Positions 1-11,699 of a stretch of 64,000 nt of DNA are shown here, one piece after another. Within the stretch, counting starts at the first letter, position 1; the number at the start of each line of letters is the position of its first letter. A program made the position numbers and the translations under genes. Source of the DNA: Capsicum annuum (taxonomy: Eukaryota > Streptophyta > Magnoliopsida > Solanales > Solanaceae); assembly GCF_002878395.1 (NCBI RefSeq), contig NC_061115.1, forward strand, positions 213,917,268 through 213,981,267. Reading direction: 5' to 3'. Below the pieces are notes generated by a model, which saw nothing but the letters and a program-made list of their open reading frames with translations, ran no database searches and was not told the origin of the DNA.

Positions 1-2
1 TT

Positions 3-2049
3 CCTCAACAAAGGTTAAATTTTCTTTCACCTTTTGAGAATTTATGGAATATGAAACCTTCGATTAGTTATTTTCGTGTTTTTGGTTGTGTATGCTATGT
101 ATTTGTACCTAATCACTTGTGTAGCAAGATGGACAAAAAGGTTGTTAGGTGTACAACAGGGAAGTGTTACACTTCTTGGAATATGATATTTGATGAAGCC
201 TCTTCATCGTGGTCTTCAAATAAGGAACTGCTGCTGGATTCAGATGCTCTCAAAGATATATTGGACTTTTCTCATATCTAGTTAAGTCTAGAGGAAGCTA
301 AAGAAAAAGCTAATGAAGATAATATTAAAGAATGTGTGACTCAAAATCCTTGGCAAACTAGTTTGTACCAACAACCAGGTGAAGAATACGAGATAAATGG
401 AGCAAACACACCATCTACACTTAGAAGGTCAACAAGGATCAAAAAGCAAAATCCCAAGTATATGAATATTGTCATAGCATAAGAAGAAGATGAAAAAGAA
501 CCAGAGATTTTTTAGGAAACATTCCAAAATCTGAAATGGATTAAAGTTATGAAAGAGAAAACTATTGCGCTAGAATTGAATCAAACTTAGGATCTCGTGG
601 CAAAACCGAAGAATTTCAAACCTATTTCTTATAAATGGATTTACAAGATAAAGCGTCACACAAATGGATCAATTGAAAGGCTCAAAGCTCGTATTGTATA
701 TCGGGGGTTTTCTTAGCAATATGGACTAGATTATGATGAAACATTTAGTCCAGTGGCAAAGCTTACTACTGTCCGGATTCTTCTTGTACTTGCAGCTAGT
801 AAAGATTGGAACCTTTGGCAGATGGACACAAAGAATATGTTTCTAAATGGAGAATTGGATCGGGAGATCTACATGTGCCAACCAATGGGTTTTTAGAGTC
901 AAGATCATTCTGAGTATGTCTGTAAGCTTCAAAAGGCTCTATATGGATTAAAGCAAGCACCAAGAGCATGGTATGCTAAGATTTCAGAATTACTTACTTA
1001 TAGTGGTTATTCTGTAGCACAACCAGATTCTAGCTTGTTTGTGAAAAATGTTTAGAAGAAAACTAGCTATCGTGCTAGTATATATGGATGATCTAATCCT
1101 AACATGAGAATATGAAGAAGAAATTCTCTGAACCAAGAAGAACTTGTCAATTTGCTTCTAGATGAAGGAACTCAGACAGCTCAACCATTTTCTTGGCTTG
1201 GAGATTGATCGTAATGAGGAAGGAATTTGTTTGCATCAGAAAAAATATTTTAGCAATTTGTTGAAGAAGTTTGGGATGTTTAATTGCAAATCAATCTCAA
1301 CACCATTGGATCCAAATTCTAAGATGGGTGCACATTAAGGAAAAGATTTAAAAAATATGATGATTTATCGACAATTGATAGGTAGTTCAATTTATTTAAC
1401 TCAGACTTGACCTGATATTTCTTTAGCAATTAGTGTGATGAGTCGCTACATGCATAATTCAAAGAAGCATCACATGAAGGTTGTTCGGAGAATACTAAGA
1501 TATGTGAAAAGTAAGATTGATTATGGTCTTTTGTACAAGAAAGTTGAAGAAAGCGAGTTGGTCAGATGCTGCGACTCTAACTATAGAGCGGACCATGATA
1601 CATGTAGTTCAACTAATGATTTTGTGTTTAAACTTGGAGCTGGAGCAACTTCTTGGTGCAGCAAAAGACAACCAACAGTGTTGTTGTCAACAACAGAAGC
1701 AGAGTATCAAGCAGCAGCAGTTGCAGCTCAAGAAAGTACATGGCTTATGCAGTTGATAAAGGACTTGCAACAGTCAGTTGGATACACAGTTCCCTTGTAC
1801 TGTGACAATCAATCAGCGATTTTCTTGGCTGAAAATCCTACTTTTCATGCAAGAACTAAGCTTGTGGAAATACATTACCAATTCATCAGAGAAAAGGTGT
1901 TGCAAGGAGAGATTGAATTGAAGCATATTAAAATCGAGAAAAAAATTGCAGATGTGTTCACAAAAGGCTTAAGTGTCAATAAATTTGAAAGTTTATGTCA
2001 ACAGCTGGGCATTGTTAAGACAAGAGCTAATGTCAAGAGGGAGTTTTAA
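3..2049 (+). pseudogene. Ty1/copia pol remnant (integrase C-terminus, reverse transcriptase, RNase H), truncated by the window edge
   Basis: Copia polyprotein 3' half. An integrase C-terminal stretch (VFGCVCYVFVP, about 72-104) is followed by RT blocks: YKWIYKIK near 630, DYDETFSPVAKL near 730, QMDTKN near 820, ALYGLKQAPRAWY near 935 and the catalytic YMDD near 1081-1095. RNase H follows ([13 protein letters not shown] near 1681, then [14 protein letters not shown]). At least ten in-frame stops occur, many TAG where Gln, Trp or Glu codons are expected. A frameshift between about 1045 and 1080 moves the RT into the frame that then runs to the stop at 2049. The integrase block appears to lack about 17 codons between RC and TTGKCYTS. 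The last 204 codons (1435-2049) are open. The element is dead; the mostly C-to-T/G-to-A stops fit decay of methylated DNA. Confidence 0.93.
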
Positions 2050-2399
2050 GGTTGTAAAAGATCAGTTGTTACTTTCTAGTTTGACTAAGTCTGTAGTAGC
2101 TATATTTTAGCATTCAGTTAGCATTTGTTATTTTTCAGTTTGTGATATTTTTGGTTCCTATTTCGTCGTACTACAGATAAGTGTTCTTAATTTTAGGAGT
2201 ACTTGTTTAGTGAAATTACAATAGTGGTTTAGCGGGATAGTGACTCTTTAAACTATGTAAGCCTATACAAGGCCACTAAGCGTATTGAATGAAAGTATTA
2301 GCAAACACTTTCAAGGCTTTCTCTTCTCTGCTTTCTTCCCTGTTATTTGTTATGCTCCATTACCAAGCTACCTATGAGCTGAGTTCTTCATTACAATCA
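2044..2399 (+). repeat. Probable 3' LTR of the copia element
   Basis: A purine tract (AAGAGGGAG) overlaps the end of the RNase H frame at about 2035-2043, the usual PPT position in plant copia. The LTR would start at 2044 (TTTTAAGG, perhaps a decayed TG start) and end at the CA at 2398-2399. An untranslated, T-rich sequence with a polyadenylation-like GAATGAAA lies inside. The 5' LTR is outside the window, so the ends cannot be proved by self-alignment. Confidence 0.5.
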
Positions 2400-2607
2400 T
2401 AAAATCATATTCAATTAGAATTTAAATTATGTTAAGATGGAAATAGGTACACTTTGTCAGTCTATCTACGAAGGGAATCATAAATATATTTTAATTCAAC
2501 ATCACAAAGGTATAAAATTTGGTCCTTAAAAGACATAATATCCAGTTGCAAAAAAATAAATTACCCCTCACCTTCCGTTGAAATGGCTTGTCGCTGCTTT
2601 GTCTATT

Positions 2608-3351
2608 TGATACAAGAATAATCATGGATATGGACTTATAAGGGTGTGCATTGGTCTCAAGATTTGGTGTGTTCAATTTAAGTGTAGAAGAGACCCAAAA
2701 TACACCAAAATCAGCCCATAACTTACATTTGATGGGCAGCCCACTCTTTGAAGGCCCTTTTGGTCATTTTAACTTATATCTTGTAATAGCTATATAAATA
2801 ACAATGTAGGATTTTATTTACTTAGATTATTATAGATGTTGAAGTGAGAAACACTTGAAAAACACAAAGTCCTCTCTTCTCTTGATGAGGCAAAAACCAA
2901 AACTAGGAGATAATAATAGGGTGGATTCTCTTTGTTGTTGATTGCTTGGAAACGTTGATGCTAGAGAGGTGGAATCCGATCTTGTGTCACGTAAGAGATA
3001 GGTGATTGTAGTGTGTAGTTTTAAGGGTCCAAGAGTGGAATATGTTCTTGGGTTCTTAAGATTACATCTTCAATTTGTCTATCTATCTATCTTTCTATTC
3101 TTGCAATCTTGTAAATGTTTGTATCTTGTATTGTGAGCTGTTTGTTGTTGTTATTGATCTTATCATATTGTTGTCGATCTTCTTGTGTTCATCACGTTTT
3201 GGTGGCTATTTTGGTGTTAAAAACACCCTTGTATCTTGTATTCTTATTGTTGTAGTGAATCCGAGAGTGGTCTCCAAAAAGGTTCGGATCCTTAAGATTT
3301 GTGGACTGATTTGGAGTGTGTTTTGTGTCTTCCGTGGTCGTTATTGTATCA
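2608..3351 (+). repeat. 5' LTR of the non-autonomous retrotransposon
   Basis: Begins TGATACAAGAATAATC and ends TTGTATCA. A TATA-like TATATAAATA lies near 2791, followed by about 550 bp of T- and TTG-rich R/U5. Short open frames inside on both strands are by-products and recur in the other LTR copies with different frames. Confidence 0.92.
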
Positions 3352-3353
3352 TT

Positions 3354-3365
3354 TGGTATCAGAGC
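3354..3365 (+). promoter_or_regulatory. Primer-binding site, initiator Met-tRNA type
   Basis: TGGTATCAGAGC begins two bases after the LTR end; this is the standard plant LTR-retrotransposon PBS. It fixes the 5' LTR boundary at 3351 and the element orientation as plus. Confidence 0.95.
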
Positions 3366-4636
3366 ATGGCTAGATATTGTTCCTACAAGATCAATCTTGG
3401 GCTTTCTTGTTAGAAAATTCAAAAAAAAAGTGTTAAGAACTGAAAATTCCAGAAAAATAGCAATTTGTCCATGTTTATGTTCTTGTGAAAAATTGTGTTC
3501 TTGTTGTATGTTTGTTAGTTTTGTGACCAGATCTAGTAGTCTTTTACTTGTTTAGTGTGTTTCTAGTGTTGTGTTCTTTCTCACCAACACTAAAAGTGAC
3601 TAGAGCTAAAGTTGAGCTTATAATCTTGACAATTGTTCCGGCGACTTGAAAGTGTTTTGGACGTTTTAATTGTTGTGACTTCATTTTGGCCGCATGGTCT
3701 TCACCTTGTTGTTGTTATAAGATTGACCACGTGATTTTATTGTTAATCGGTGGCCTAAGAACCATTTAGTTAAAGTTGTTGTTGTCTTGTTCAAGTGTTG
3801 AAGATAATATTATTGTGGATTTAGAATGGGCCGTGAAAGAGGAATTGTTGGTGTTCTTGGAAGATTGTTGCGGTTCTTGGAATTGTTGTTGTTGTTCTTG
3901 GTGAATGTTGTTGTTGTTCTTGATGTTCATCACTATCTTCATACTTTGTTAAAAAAAAGTGCTTATTTGATCCAAAAAGGTGAAGGAAAAGGTGTAGGAA
4001 TTTGTTAGTCTTGAAAGACTACTCAGCCACCAAAGACTTTAACAACCACTATCCAACAACTTTCAATGATTTAAGGGAAACCAAATTCCTTGTTTTAAGA
4101 AAAAGTGCAAGTCAAGTCAAGACTTTTTGTGTTATAATTTCAAAAGGGATCCAAGGGTTGTATTTCCCTCCGTTAACCAAATTCCACAATTCCAAAGTTG
4201 TGAATTGACCAGACTTGAAATTGGACAACAAAATTGTGTGGGACCGTGACTAATTACATGGTTGCCACATCATCATGTTTTTAATTTTCACACAACATAT
4301 TTTAAGCTCAAATTTTGATCTTTTCGTTTCATTGTGTTTTTTCTTTAGTTTTGTTTGTTGATTCCATTACTAACTAACGAGCTAGTACTAGATTGTAAGT
4401 TAGTTTTGAAACCGCTCTTCGTGTGTACGTTTCTTTGTGTATCTTAGTCTTTTGAGTCATTGTAGTACTTGGTCCATCTCTCAACGCCTCTCAGAGTACA
4501 AGAAAACTTACCCCACTTGTGAGATCAAAAGTGAGAAATCCGAGAAACAAAAAAAAGAAGAATAAAGAGAGTGTGTGAGGACCATTCTTTGTACAACTAA
4601 CTTGTTTTTTATTTTGTAAGTAACTTCTTGGCTACA

Positions 4637-4960
4637 ATGGACAACAATGCTCTTGGTGCTATCTTGGAAAGGCTTGAAACTATCAACCGAAGCATGAAAA
4701 ATATGCTCACGACTATGTCCTCAATCCGAGGTGACATGTCCTCAATCAAAGGAGACATGTCTACTATAATTGAGAGATTAGATCGAATGAAGAGTCGAAG
4801 GAACTCTCGCGTTTCTACTCCTCGACTCCATGTTTTCCCAAGTGGGCATGACCAAAACACTTCCACCACCATTGCCCCCAAAACTTTGCCTACAAAAGTG
4901 AATCCTCCAAGTTCACCACAAAATGCCATGAGCCAAGTTACCAATTACCTTCAAAATTGA
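4637..4960 (+). CDS. Short gag-like ORF in the non-autonomous element
   Basis: 107 codons from the ATG at 4637. The N-terminal half is a predicted amphipathic coiled coil with repeating heptads (LERLETINRSM, then two similar MSSI.GDMS blocks), followed by a basic, Ser/Pro/Thr-rich tail. This resembles the N-terminal part of gag-type proteins from plant LTR elements, but there is no zinc knuckle and the frame ends in TGA at 4960. Past the stop the same frame stays peptide-like (VDQLQQEGLGIQFSP) with further stops up to about 5150, so this is probably the open part of a longer decayed gag. It is the only plausible protein of the element. Confidence 0.45.
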   Translation: MDNNALGAILERLETINRSMKNMLTTMSSIRGDMSSIKGDMSTIIERLDRMKSRRNSRVSTPRLHVFPSGHDQNTSTTIAPKTLPTKVNPPSSPQNAMSQVTNYLQN

Positions 4961-5385
4961 GAACAAGGTAGACCACTTTCCCCGTAAGTTGATCAACTCC
5001 AACAAGAAGGACTTGGAATCCAATTCTCTCCCATCCAAGATCCACATTACTAAAACAGCCCACTCAACCAAAACTCCACTTCACTAAAACCGATATATCT
5101 ATATAGAGGAGTATGGAAGAAAGGGACATGAAGTATATAGAGTCTCCGATGATGCTTATATGAGGGAAGAAGACTTAAGTCGGATAAGATTGAAACCAAG
5201 TCTCAAGATGAAGAGGAACCCGAGGTTCAAAATGAAGATGTTGGCCAAGACTTATTGTTATTGAGACCTCGGGTTCTTTATGTTTTTGTGCCTTCTCTTG
5301 TATTTTTGAGGACTGTTTTTGAGTGATTTCTTTTGAAGTGGCCAATTGAACGAGATGAAGCTGTGAATTTGTGGGCAAATTCCTC

Positions 5386-5400
5386 TCAAGATGGAAAGGA
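5386..5400 (+). promoter_or_regulatory. Polypurine tract
   Basis: AGATGGAAAGGA immediately precedes the 3' LTR at 5401; it would serve as the plus-strand primer in reverse transcription. Confidence 0.75.
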
Positions 5401-6145
5401 TAATACAAGAATAATCAAGGATATGGACTTATAAGGGTGCACGTTGGTCTCGAGACTTGCTGTGTGCAATTTAAGTGTAGAAGAGGCCCAAAATACACCA
5501 AAATCAGCCCATAACTTACACTTGATGGGCAACCCACTCTTTGAAGGCCCTTTTGGTCATTTTAACTTATATCTTGTAATAGCTATATAAAGAACAATGT
5601 AGGATTCTATTTACTTAGATTATTATAGATGTTGAAGTGAGAAACACTTGAAAAACACAAGGTCCTCTCTTCTCTTGATGAGGCAAAAACCAAAACTAGG
5701 AGACAACAATAGGGTGGATTCTCTTTGTTGTTGATTGCTTGGAAACGTTGATGCTAAAGAGGTGGAATACGATCTTGTGTCACGTAAGAGATAGGTGATT
5801 GTAGTGTGTAGTGTTAAGGGTCCAAGAGTGGAATATGTTCTTGGGTTCTTAAGATTACATCTTCAATTTGTCTATCCATCTATCTTTCTATTCTTGTAAT
5901 CTTGTAAACGTTTGTATCTTGAATTGTGAGCTGTTTGTTGTTGTTACTGCTCTTATCATATTGTTGTCTATCTTCTTGTGTTCATCACTTTTTGGTGGTT
6001 GTTTTGGTGATAAAAACACCCTTGTATCTTGTATTCTTGTTGTTGTAGTGAATCCGAGAGTGGTCTCCAAAAAGGTCCTAGGATCCTTAAGATTTGCGGA
6101 CTTATTTGGAGTGTGTTTGTGCCTTGCGTGGTTGTTCTTGTATCA
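5401..6145 (+). repeat. 3' LTR of the non-autonomous retrotransposon
   Basis: Aligns end to end with 2608-3351. Its first dinucleotide is TA instead of TG; it ends GTATCA and is followed directly by the CTATT duplication. Confidence 0.92.
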
Positions 6146-6150
6146 CTATT

Positions 6151-8120
6151 GCAACTGATCGAGTTAGACAAATTCCTGCAAAGTAAATTTCTGCGGAGCT
6201 AAAGGGTTGCTGGCCTCATCTGCTCATCGTAGAGTTTCCTACTCATCAAGCTATGTACGTTTCTGCCAAATGCTTAAATCTATTGTTGTAACTAATGAAT
6301 TGTGAAATTGGGTATTCTCTTATTGTTCAATGTTCACTCCGTTTAATATATAGAGTCATGCCTACTGTGGCTGTTATGGTTGAATTACAAAAATAACAGA
6401 AGTCATGAACTTCTATAAGTATAGCAAGCAAATCAAAGTATAATGTGGAACAATTTTCCTAATTGCATTGTCTTTTTCGTAGAGTGTGTGTGATCTTTTA
6501 AAAACATTACGTCCATTGCATAGAATTCACCTTCCTGTTGCGAAGAAAAGGGAAATATAACTTGGCAGAGACATCCAGTGCATATTCTATATCTTGTATT
6601 AATGAGTATAAGACAATTGAGCCAGGCATAATCGACTCTGTCCTAGTTCAGTTACACTCGGATACTCTGATGTATCGATTGATATCAGGTATGTTTAAAT
6701 CATGATTGTTTTCTCATCTCTGAAGAGAAGATATACAGATACCTCAATGGGGAATTCTCAATGTCCAGTAACAAGTCGATTTTCACAATTTGGACCTTAG
6801 TTCAAACAACGATCTCTAATCTAACTATAATTTTTTGAGTTGGTACATGATATCCAATTTTAAAGCCTAATATGTAGTTAGCTTTTATTTCCACTATTTT
6901 CATTTTGAGGTTCGAATCAAAGCTCAGTTTAAGAGGTCATTATAGTTATTGATTCTAATCTAATGTTATCAAATGCTTTAGGGACGTTTCACCATATTAC
7001 TTATGATGACTAGCAGTCTAGCCTAGATTTAACTATCAAACCTAGAAGGTTGATAACAATATAATGTACCAAGTTCGATGTATATTCCACAACCTAAGTT
7101 GAGCTAATGATTTCATGGTACATGACAATTATATCATAAATGTATCAAGAGGATACTGAAGGCACATGACTAAATTTTTTACATTTTGAGAGTCACATTG
7201 TATAAATTTTAATTTATATTTTAAGAAGCTGTGGAATCATATAGGAATTTCAAAAATAAAAATAAAAATGTCCTCATTATATTTGATAAATAATATATAA
7301 ATTTGTCTGATTTGATAATCATCCCTTCAAACAAAGATTGAGCAAGTTCAGCCTCAGGCAATAAAAAGTAATTTTCTGAAATGGTTTGACGAGGTCTCTT
7401 TTCTATACTTGCTAATTTAACCTTGCAATGTATATATTCTACTTTACTTCTCTTTATGCTACTTATTATTCTTTATTACATATTTAATTTTCCATCAATT
7501 AATCTTTTTGGTCGACATTAAATTAGCATAATATTGTCCACACACATATATAATTTTTTTTTTTTACTTATTAGGTTATGATATTAACAATGCAAAATAC
7601 TATACATTTCATTCTTTTTTGATAAATTTCATTCAACCTTTTCGTCTTTCCGAGATAATGAAAAGATCCGCCTACACTTTATCATTTTCAAATTTTATTT
7701 ATGAAATTTTATCTAATTATTATTGTAAAAAATAATATAAGCATAAATAATTTAATATACGTAATACATATAAGCATAAATAATTTAATATACGTAATAC
7801 GTTTAATATTATTAATACTTTATTCAATATTATTCTTGTTCGCTTTATCAAAACTATATCTCAAGCAATGCTCATTACCTGTCAAATGGACTTTCTATGA
7901 AGGGAAAGAAAGGTGTAGGATGCACATGGGAAAGCAATGTGTGTCGAATTATATAGGGAAAAGTGAGGCAGAAAGTTGAAAATAGAGCTTAATATTTTGA
8001 CAACACAAAAATGATTACCACTTACTACTTGACAACAATTGAAACCCTTGCACTGGGGAGGTGTGACTATAAAGGTAGGCTGAAGAAGCATGTGTGTTTA
8101 TTTTTATTGTATTTTAGGTA
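6151..8120. other. Unassigned AT-rich intergenic DNA with a 33-bp tandem duplication
   Basis: No coding pattern that I can recognise. An imperfect direct duplication of 33 bp (unit starting GCATAAATAATTTAATATAC) lies at about 7741-7800. A T-run occurs near 7550-7565. The open frames here are short and AT-driven. Confidence 0.6.
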
Positions 8121-8128
8121 TATAAGGT

Positions 8129-9029
8129 GGTGTTTGAAAAAGTTGAAAATTGCTTTTAAGCATTTATTTTAAATTTTAAAAATATTAAAATAAATTAAAA
8201 GTCAAAAATAGGGTGGTACGAACTTATGTTTTCAGCTTTTAACTTATAAGCTACTTTTTAAAAATCAATCCAAACCTGATACAAGAATAATCCCAGACAT
8301 GGATTTATGAGAGTGCATGTTGGATCCAAGACTTGGTGTGTTCAATTGAAGAGCCAAAGAGGACCTAATTATGCACCCAAAACAGTCCAAACACTACACT
8401 TGGGATACACTTGATGGGAGCCCATCACTTAAGGGTCTTTTGATCATTTTTAGCTTTCATTTTGTAATAACTATATAAGTAACATGCTAGGGCTTCCATT
8501 AGTAGTTTTTGAGATATTACTTTAAGTCTTGTAAGACTTGGAACACCATAGTTAGGGTTTGGAAAAGCCACCAACCGAAACTAGGGCAAGATCTAGTGTG
8601 GAATCACGGAAATATTAATACTTGGGAGGCGGAATCCGAACTTGTATCTTTGTAAGAGATAAGTTTATTGTTGTTTGTAGTGTTAAGGGTCCAAACTTGT
8701 CCATTCTTGGGTTCTTAAGATTATACCTTCATGTGGTCTATCTATCTATCCTTTTACCTTCATGTAATCTTGTTTATTGTTGTGCTGTAATCTTGTGTTC
8801 TTGTTGTTATTGTTAAATTCGAATCTTGTGTCTTCTTGTTCATCATGTATTGTGGTTAATCTTAGTTTGGACTGCTGATTTGGTGTCAAATACACCACTA
8901 TATCTTGTAATCTTATTGTTGGTAGTGAATCCGAGAGTGGTCTCCATCTTGGTCCTCGAATCCTTCAAATTTGTGGACTGATTTGGAGTGTTTTTCGTGC
9001 CTTCCTTGTTAGTCTTGTATCGAAACACC
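8129..9029. mobile_element. hAT-like MITE split by a solo LTR
   Basis: The left terminus GGTGTTTG is at 8129. The right part AATCAATCCAAAC is at 8264-8276 and resumes after the solo LTR as AAACACC (9023-9029). Removing the LTR and one copy of its target duplication restores a CCAAACACC terminus, the complement of the left end. AAGCT/AACTTATAAGC-type subterminal sequence is typical of Solanaceae MITEs with these ends. An 8-bp target duplication could not be confirmed. Confidence 0.6.
8277..9022 (+). mobile_element. Solo LTR of the same family as the 2608-6145 element
   Basis: 746 bp beginning TGATACAAGAATAATC and ending TCTTGTATCG (last base mutated from A), colinear with the other two LTRs but more diverged. 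Flanks are AAACC (8272-8276) and AAACA (9023-9027), a 4/5 match to a 5-bp duplication. TATA-like sequence near 8471. No internal region is present, so this is a product of LTR-LTR recombination. Confidence 0.88.
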
Positions 9030-10390
9030 ATTATAATCCTCTTCTTTGACTAACTTTTGTCAAAATTGACGCCATAAAGAAGTTGTTCGTACATGTTGAA
9101 GTCTCAGAGCAACCACTTTTTTGCTTTGCTAGGGGTTTTCAAATATGTAGTTTGTACATGTCAAAAACATGGCTGGCTCATATTGACCACAAATTCACCT
9201 TACCCATAACCAATCACAATTTTATAGCATTAAAGTTTACAAGAGAAATCAATTCGAAGGTAATGATAGAAGATTTACCAAATTCAAAATGTCATTATTG
9301 AACATTTACCGCTTTACAAGATCCCATTGTACTATGTTGAAGAAATTGGTATTCTCCTATACAACTTCACATTTGCATCGCACAGAACTTTTACCTATCA
9401 TGAATCCAAAATATATGAAAATCAGAATAAAATGCTTTGACTGCATAAGAACAACTAAATATAACTATCTGGATTTAATTTGAAATCCCAATCGAATTAA
9501 GGTACTACGGAAACATAATTAGGTCTTTGAAATACTATAGATTATATCAGCGGGTTACAACCTCTAATGTTGTTCTAGGGTAATCTTGAACATGAGAAAC
9601 ATAGAAAAAGGAGGTAACACCAAATCCTAGATCAACCGTTTACAATTAGAAGATAATATTATCGTCTGTGAAAAGAAAAGTTAATTTGCTCAACACAATA
9701 GAAAAAGTTTAGCATTGTGATTATAAGAATGTGACTTTTTATCCAGATGCTCAACGGGACCAATATATTCAGAAAAAATCAGTAAAATCGAGGCTAATGT
9801 GTTAGGGGAAGAGTGATCAAATGGTTAAAATCAAAGCTTAAGAGAAAAACTATATTGCAGTGTCTAAAATCTATATATATTATAAAACAAAGGACGAAGC
9901 AAGACAAGAAGCCACGTGGCTTTTTTATTACAAAATTATAAATGTTGTAAGAAAAATTTTGAATTGAAAATTTTAAGCTGATAAAAAATATAAATTTAAA
10001 TATAAGTACTTATTAATAGGTGGATAGAACATATCATAACCAAACTGAAAATTTCAAATTAGTGAGAATTTCTCTGTAACCTATCTTAACATAAAATTGG
10101 CAAAACAGTTTTTCTCTTCCTAATAATACGATAGCTATCTCTAATCATTCCATGATTTTAGTGTTTTAGTGTTATCTCAACTCTTAGTACTTATCATAAT
10201 CTAATTTGAATTTGAATTTAAAATTATGTTATTTCAACTAATCTTTATCTCAACTACAATTCAAAACTTCCGGTATTCAACAAGGTCCATTACCCTTTGT
10301 GTAAATAGTTTGACATTAATCAAGTCAACTGATGACAAATTCCATCCTGAGAATAATGAGCATCCTTTTCATGACTTGAGAAAGGATGAT
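9030..10390. other. Unassigned intergenic DNA, possible Helitron-like 5' end near 9870
   Basis: No recognisable coding exon. At about 9870, TCTATATATATTATAAAAC followed by GAAGCCACGTGGC resembles the 5' start of Solanaceae Helitron-like elements; I could not find a matching CTAG-type 3' end. Open frames at 9083-9483 and 10226-10624 have no recognisable content; the last is antisense to a NOP56-like exon. Confidence 0.35.
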
Positions 10391-11560
10391 ATCATACCCA
10401 TGGATGCTTTAGCAGCTTCTACAATTTCTTTTGCTTTATTTTCATCTCCAACTATTTCAGTTAATGCTGAAATTTTATCTTCAGTCAAATGGGATTTGTC
10501 ATCGACGAATTTTGCAACTTTGGCATATAGCTATTCTGTTGACAATCTTGATCAACTCCGGAAAATGTCAGGAGTATCATTCTCTACATCAACATGTATT
10601 CAATACAGGAATCAAATCGACTGAAATGGAGGAACACTTCATCCATATTGCAGAAAGCCATGCAGATGTAAGAACAATGGATATCAAGTAATGGCCTAAC
10701 ATTTTATTTTTTTTAATTGACTGACACCCAAATAAATTATTCAACTGATAGAGAAATGACGCATATCATGCTCTCTCCTAAGGTAAACAAACATATATTA
10801 CTGTGATGTGAAAACTACAAACCAAACATCAAAACTGTTACTTTGATAAGTACTATCAAATTGACCATGGTATGGCACTATGACTGCTTCATGTAAAAGT
10901 ACAACACATGGAGTTGATCAAGGCAAAGAAGAAACATATCTGACTCTCTGACAAATTTATTTATATCTTTATCAAGTAGGACAATTGCCTAAGTAACCAT
11001 ATTGTCAACACGATTAATATTAAACTTGACCTTTGGTCTATTGTAATTATGACTCAAACCAATTTAGACTTTATCCAAATTATCGGGCTGCGAGAAAAGG
11101 TGCGAAAGAATAAGAAGAAGCTCAATTATCTGAGAAAGTTTTTAAACTTTTAAGATATACACTGTTGAATACTGACTGCCCTATGTAAATGGTAAAATAA
11201 TCATGCAACAATGAATAGAGACTGATCCCAAAATTTTATCAGCCTCAAGTGATTGTTCCCAATCTTTTCTTATATGTTATTAATCAGTGAAAAACAAAAT
11301 GTTGTTCCTTCATTTATCTCAAACAATGCTCGGAATATGGATTGAAGGCCCAAAGCACACAAACATATTAGAGAAAAACAAAATTAGGTATACTTCAATG
11401 TGAATGGCAAGGATAAACCATTTTGCAAGAGAAAGAGTACAACAAACCTTTAGGTTTTCAATGAACTTCTAAAAATGCAATCGTACTCTACGCAAAATCT
11501 CAAGAATGAACTCATTAATCTGGCAAAGAATCTTAGTTACTTCTTCAAGAGTGAGTCATC
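10391..11560 (-). pseudogene. NOP56: NOP56-like (box C/D snoRNP core protein) pseudogene with introns retained
   Basis: Three minus-strand blocks match the N-terminal half of NOP56 in order. Block A (about 11560-11448) reads KILCQINEFILEILR then RVRLHF, stop, KFIENLK. Block B (11087 to about 10930) reads KVKFNINRVDNMV and LLDKDINKF. Block C (about 10590-10398) reads HFPELIKIVN, then [32 protein letters not shown] and [11 protein letters not shown]. The A-B intron (11447-11088) has GT at its start and CTCGCAG at its end, at the position where the protein breaks between LK and PDNLDK. Block C ends at ATGG followed by GTATGA. Two Trp codons upstream of HFPEL have become TGA, and other stops occur. 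The C-terminal NOP domain was not found nearby. Retained introns mean a duplicated or transposon-carried genomic fragment, not a processed copy. Confidence 0.85.
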
Positions 11561-11699
11561 ATGTTGAAAGCTGTGAACTAGGAAAACAACTAGCTGGCGG
11601 AAGTGTTGCAGATCTTTGGATATGCATGCATGCACCAAGAGCACTACCTGAAAGAGAATTTAAGGATGATAATGGATATAAATTATTCATATAATTTAC

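Larger units (their letters stand above)
2608..6145 (+). mobile_element. Complete non-autonomous LTR retrotransposon with 5-bp target duplication CTATT
   Basis: Two LTRs of about 745 bp (2608-3351 and 5401-6145) flank a 2.05-kb internal region. The flanks are identical: CTATT at 2603-2607 and at 6146-6150. LTR termini form an inverted repeat (TGATACAAGA / TCTTGTATCA; the downstream copy starts TAATAC). A primer-binding site complementary to initiator Met-tRNA and a polypurine tract sit at the expected places. No protease, RT, RNase H or integrase is visible, so it must have moved in trans. By eye the first 235 bp of the two LTRs differ at roughly 13 sites, so the insertion is not very recent. 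Confidence 0.93.

Noticed and set aside
3075..3555. Several overlapping frames of 70-110 residues
   Set aside because: They lie in the LTR R/U5 region, leader and PBS; the other LTR copies do not preserve the frames.
10226..10691. Plus-strand frames of 132 and 86 residues
   Set aside because: Antisense to NOP56-like exon C, whose protein sense is on the minus strand.
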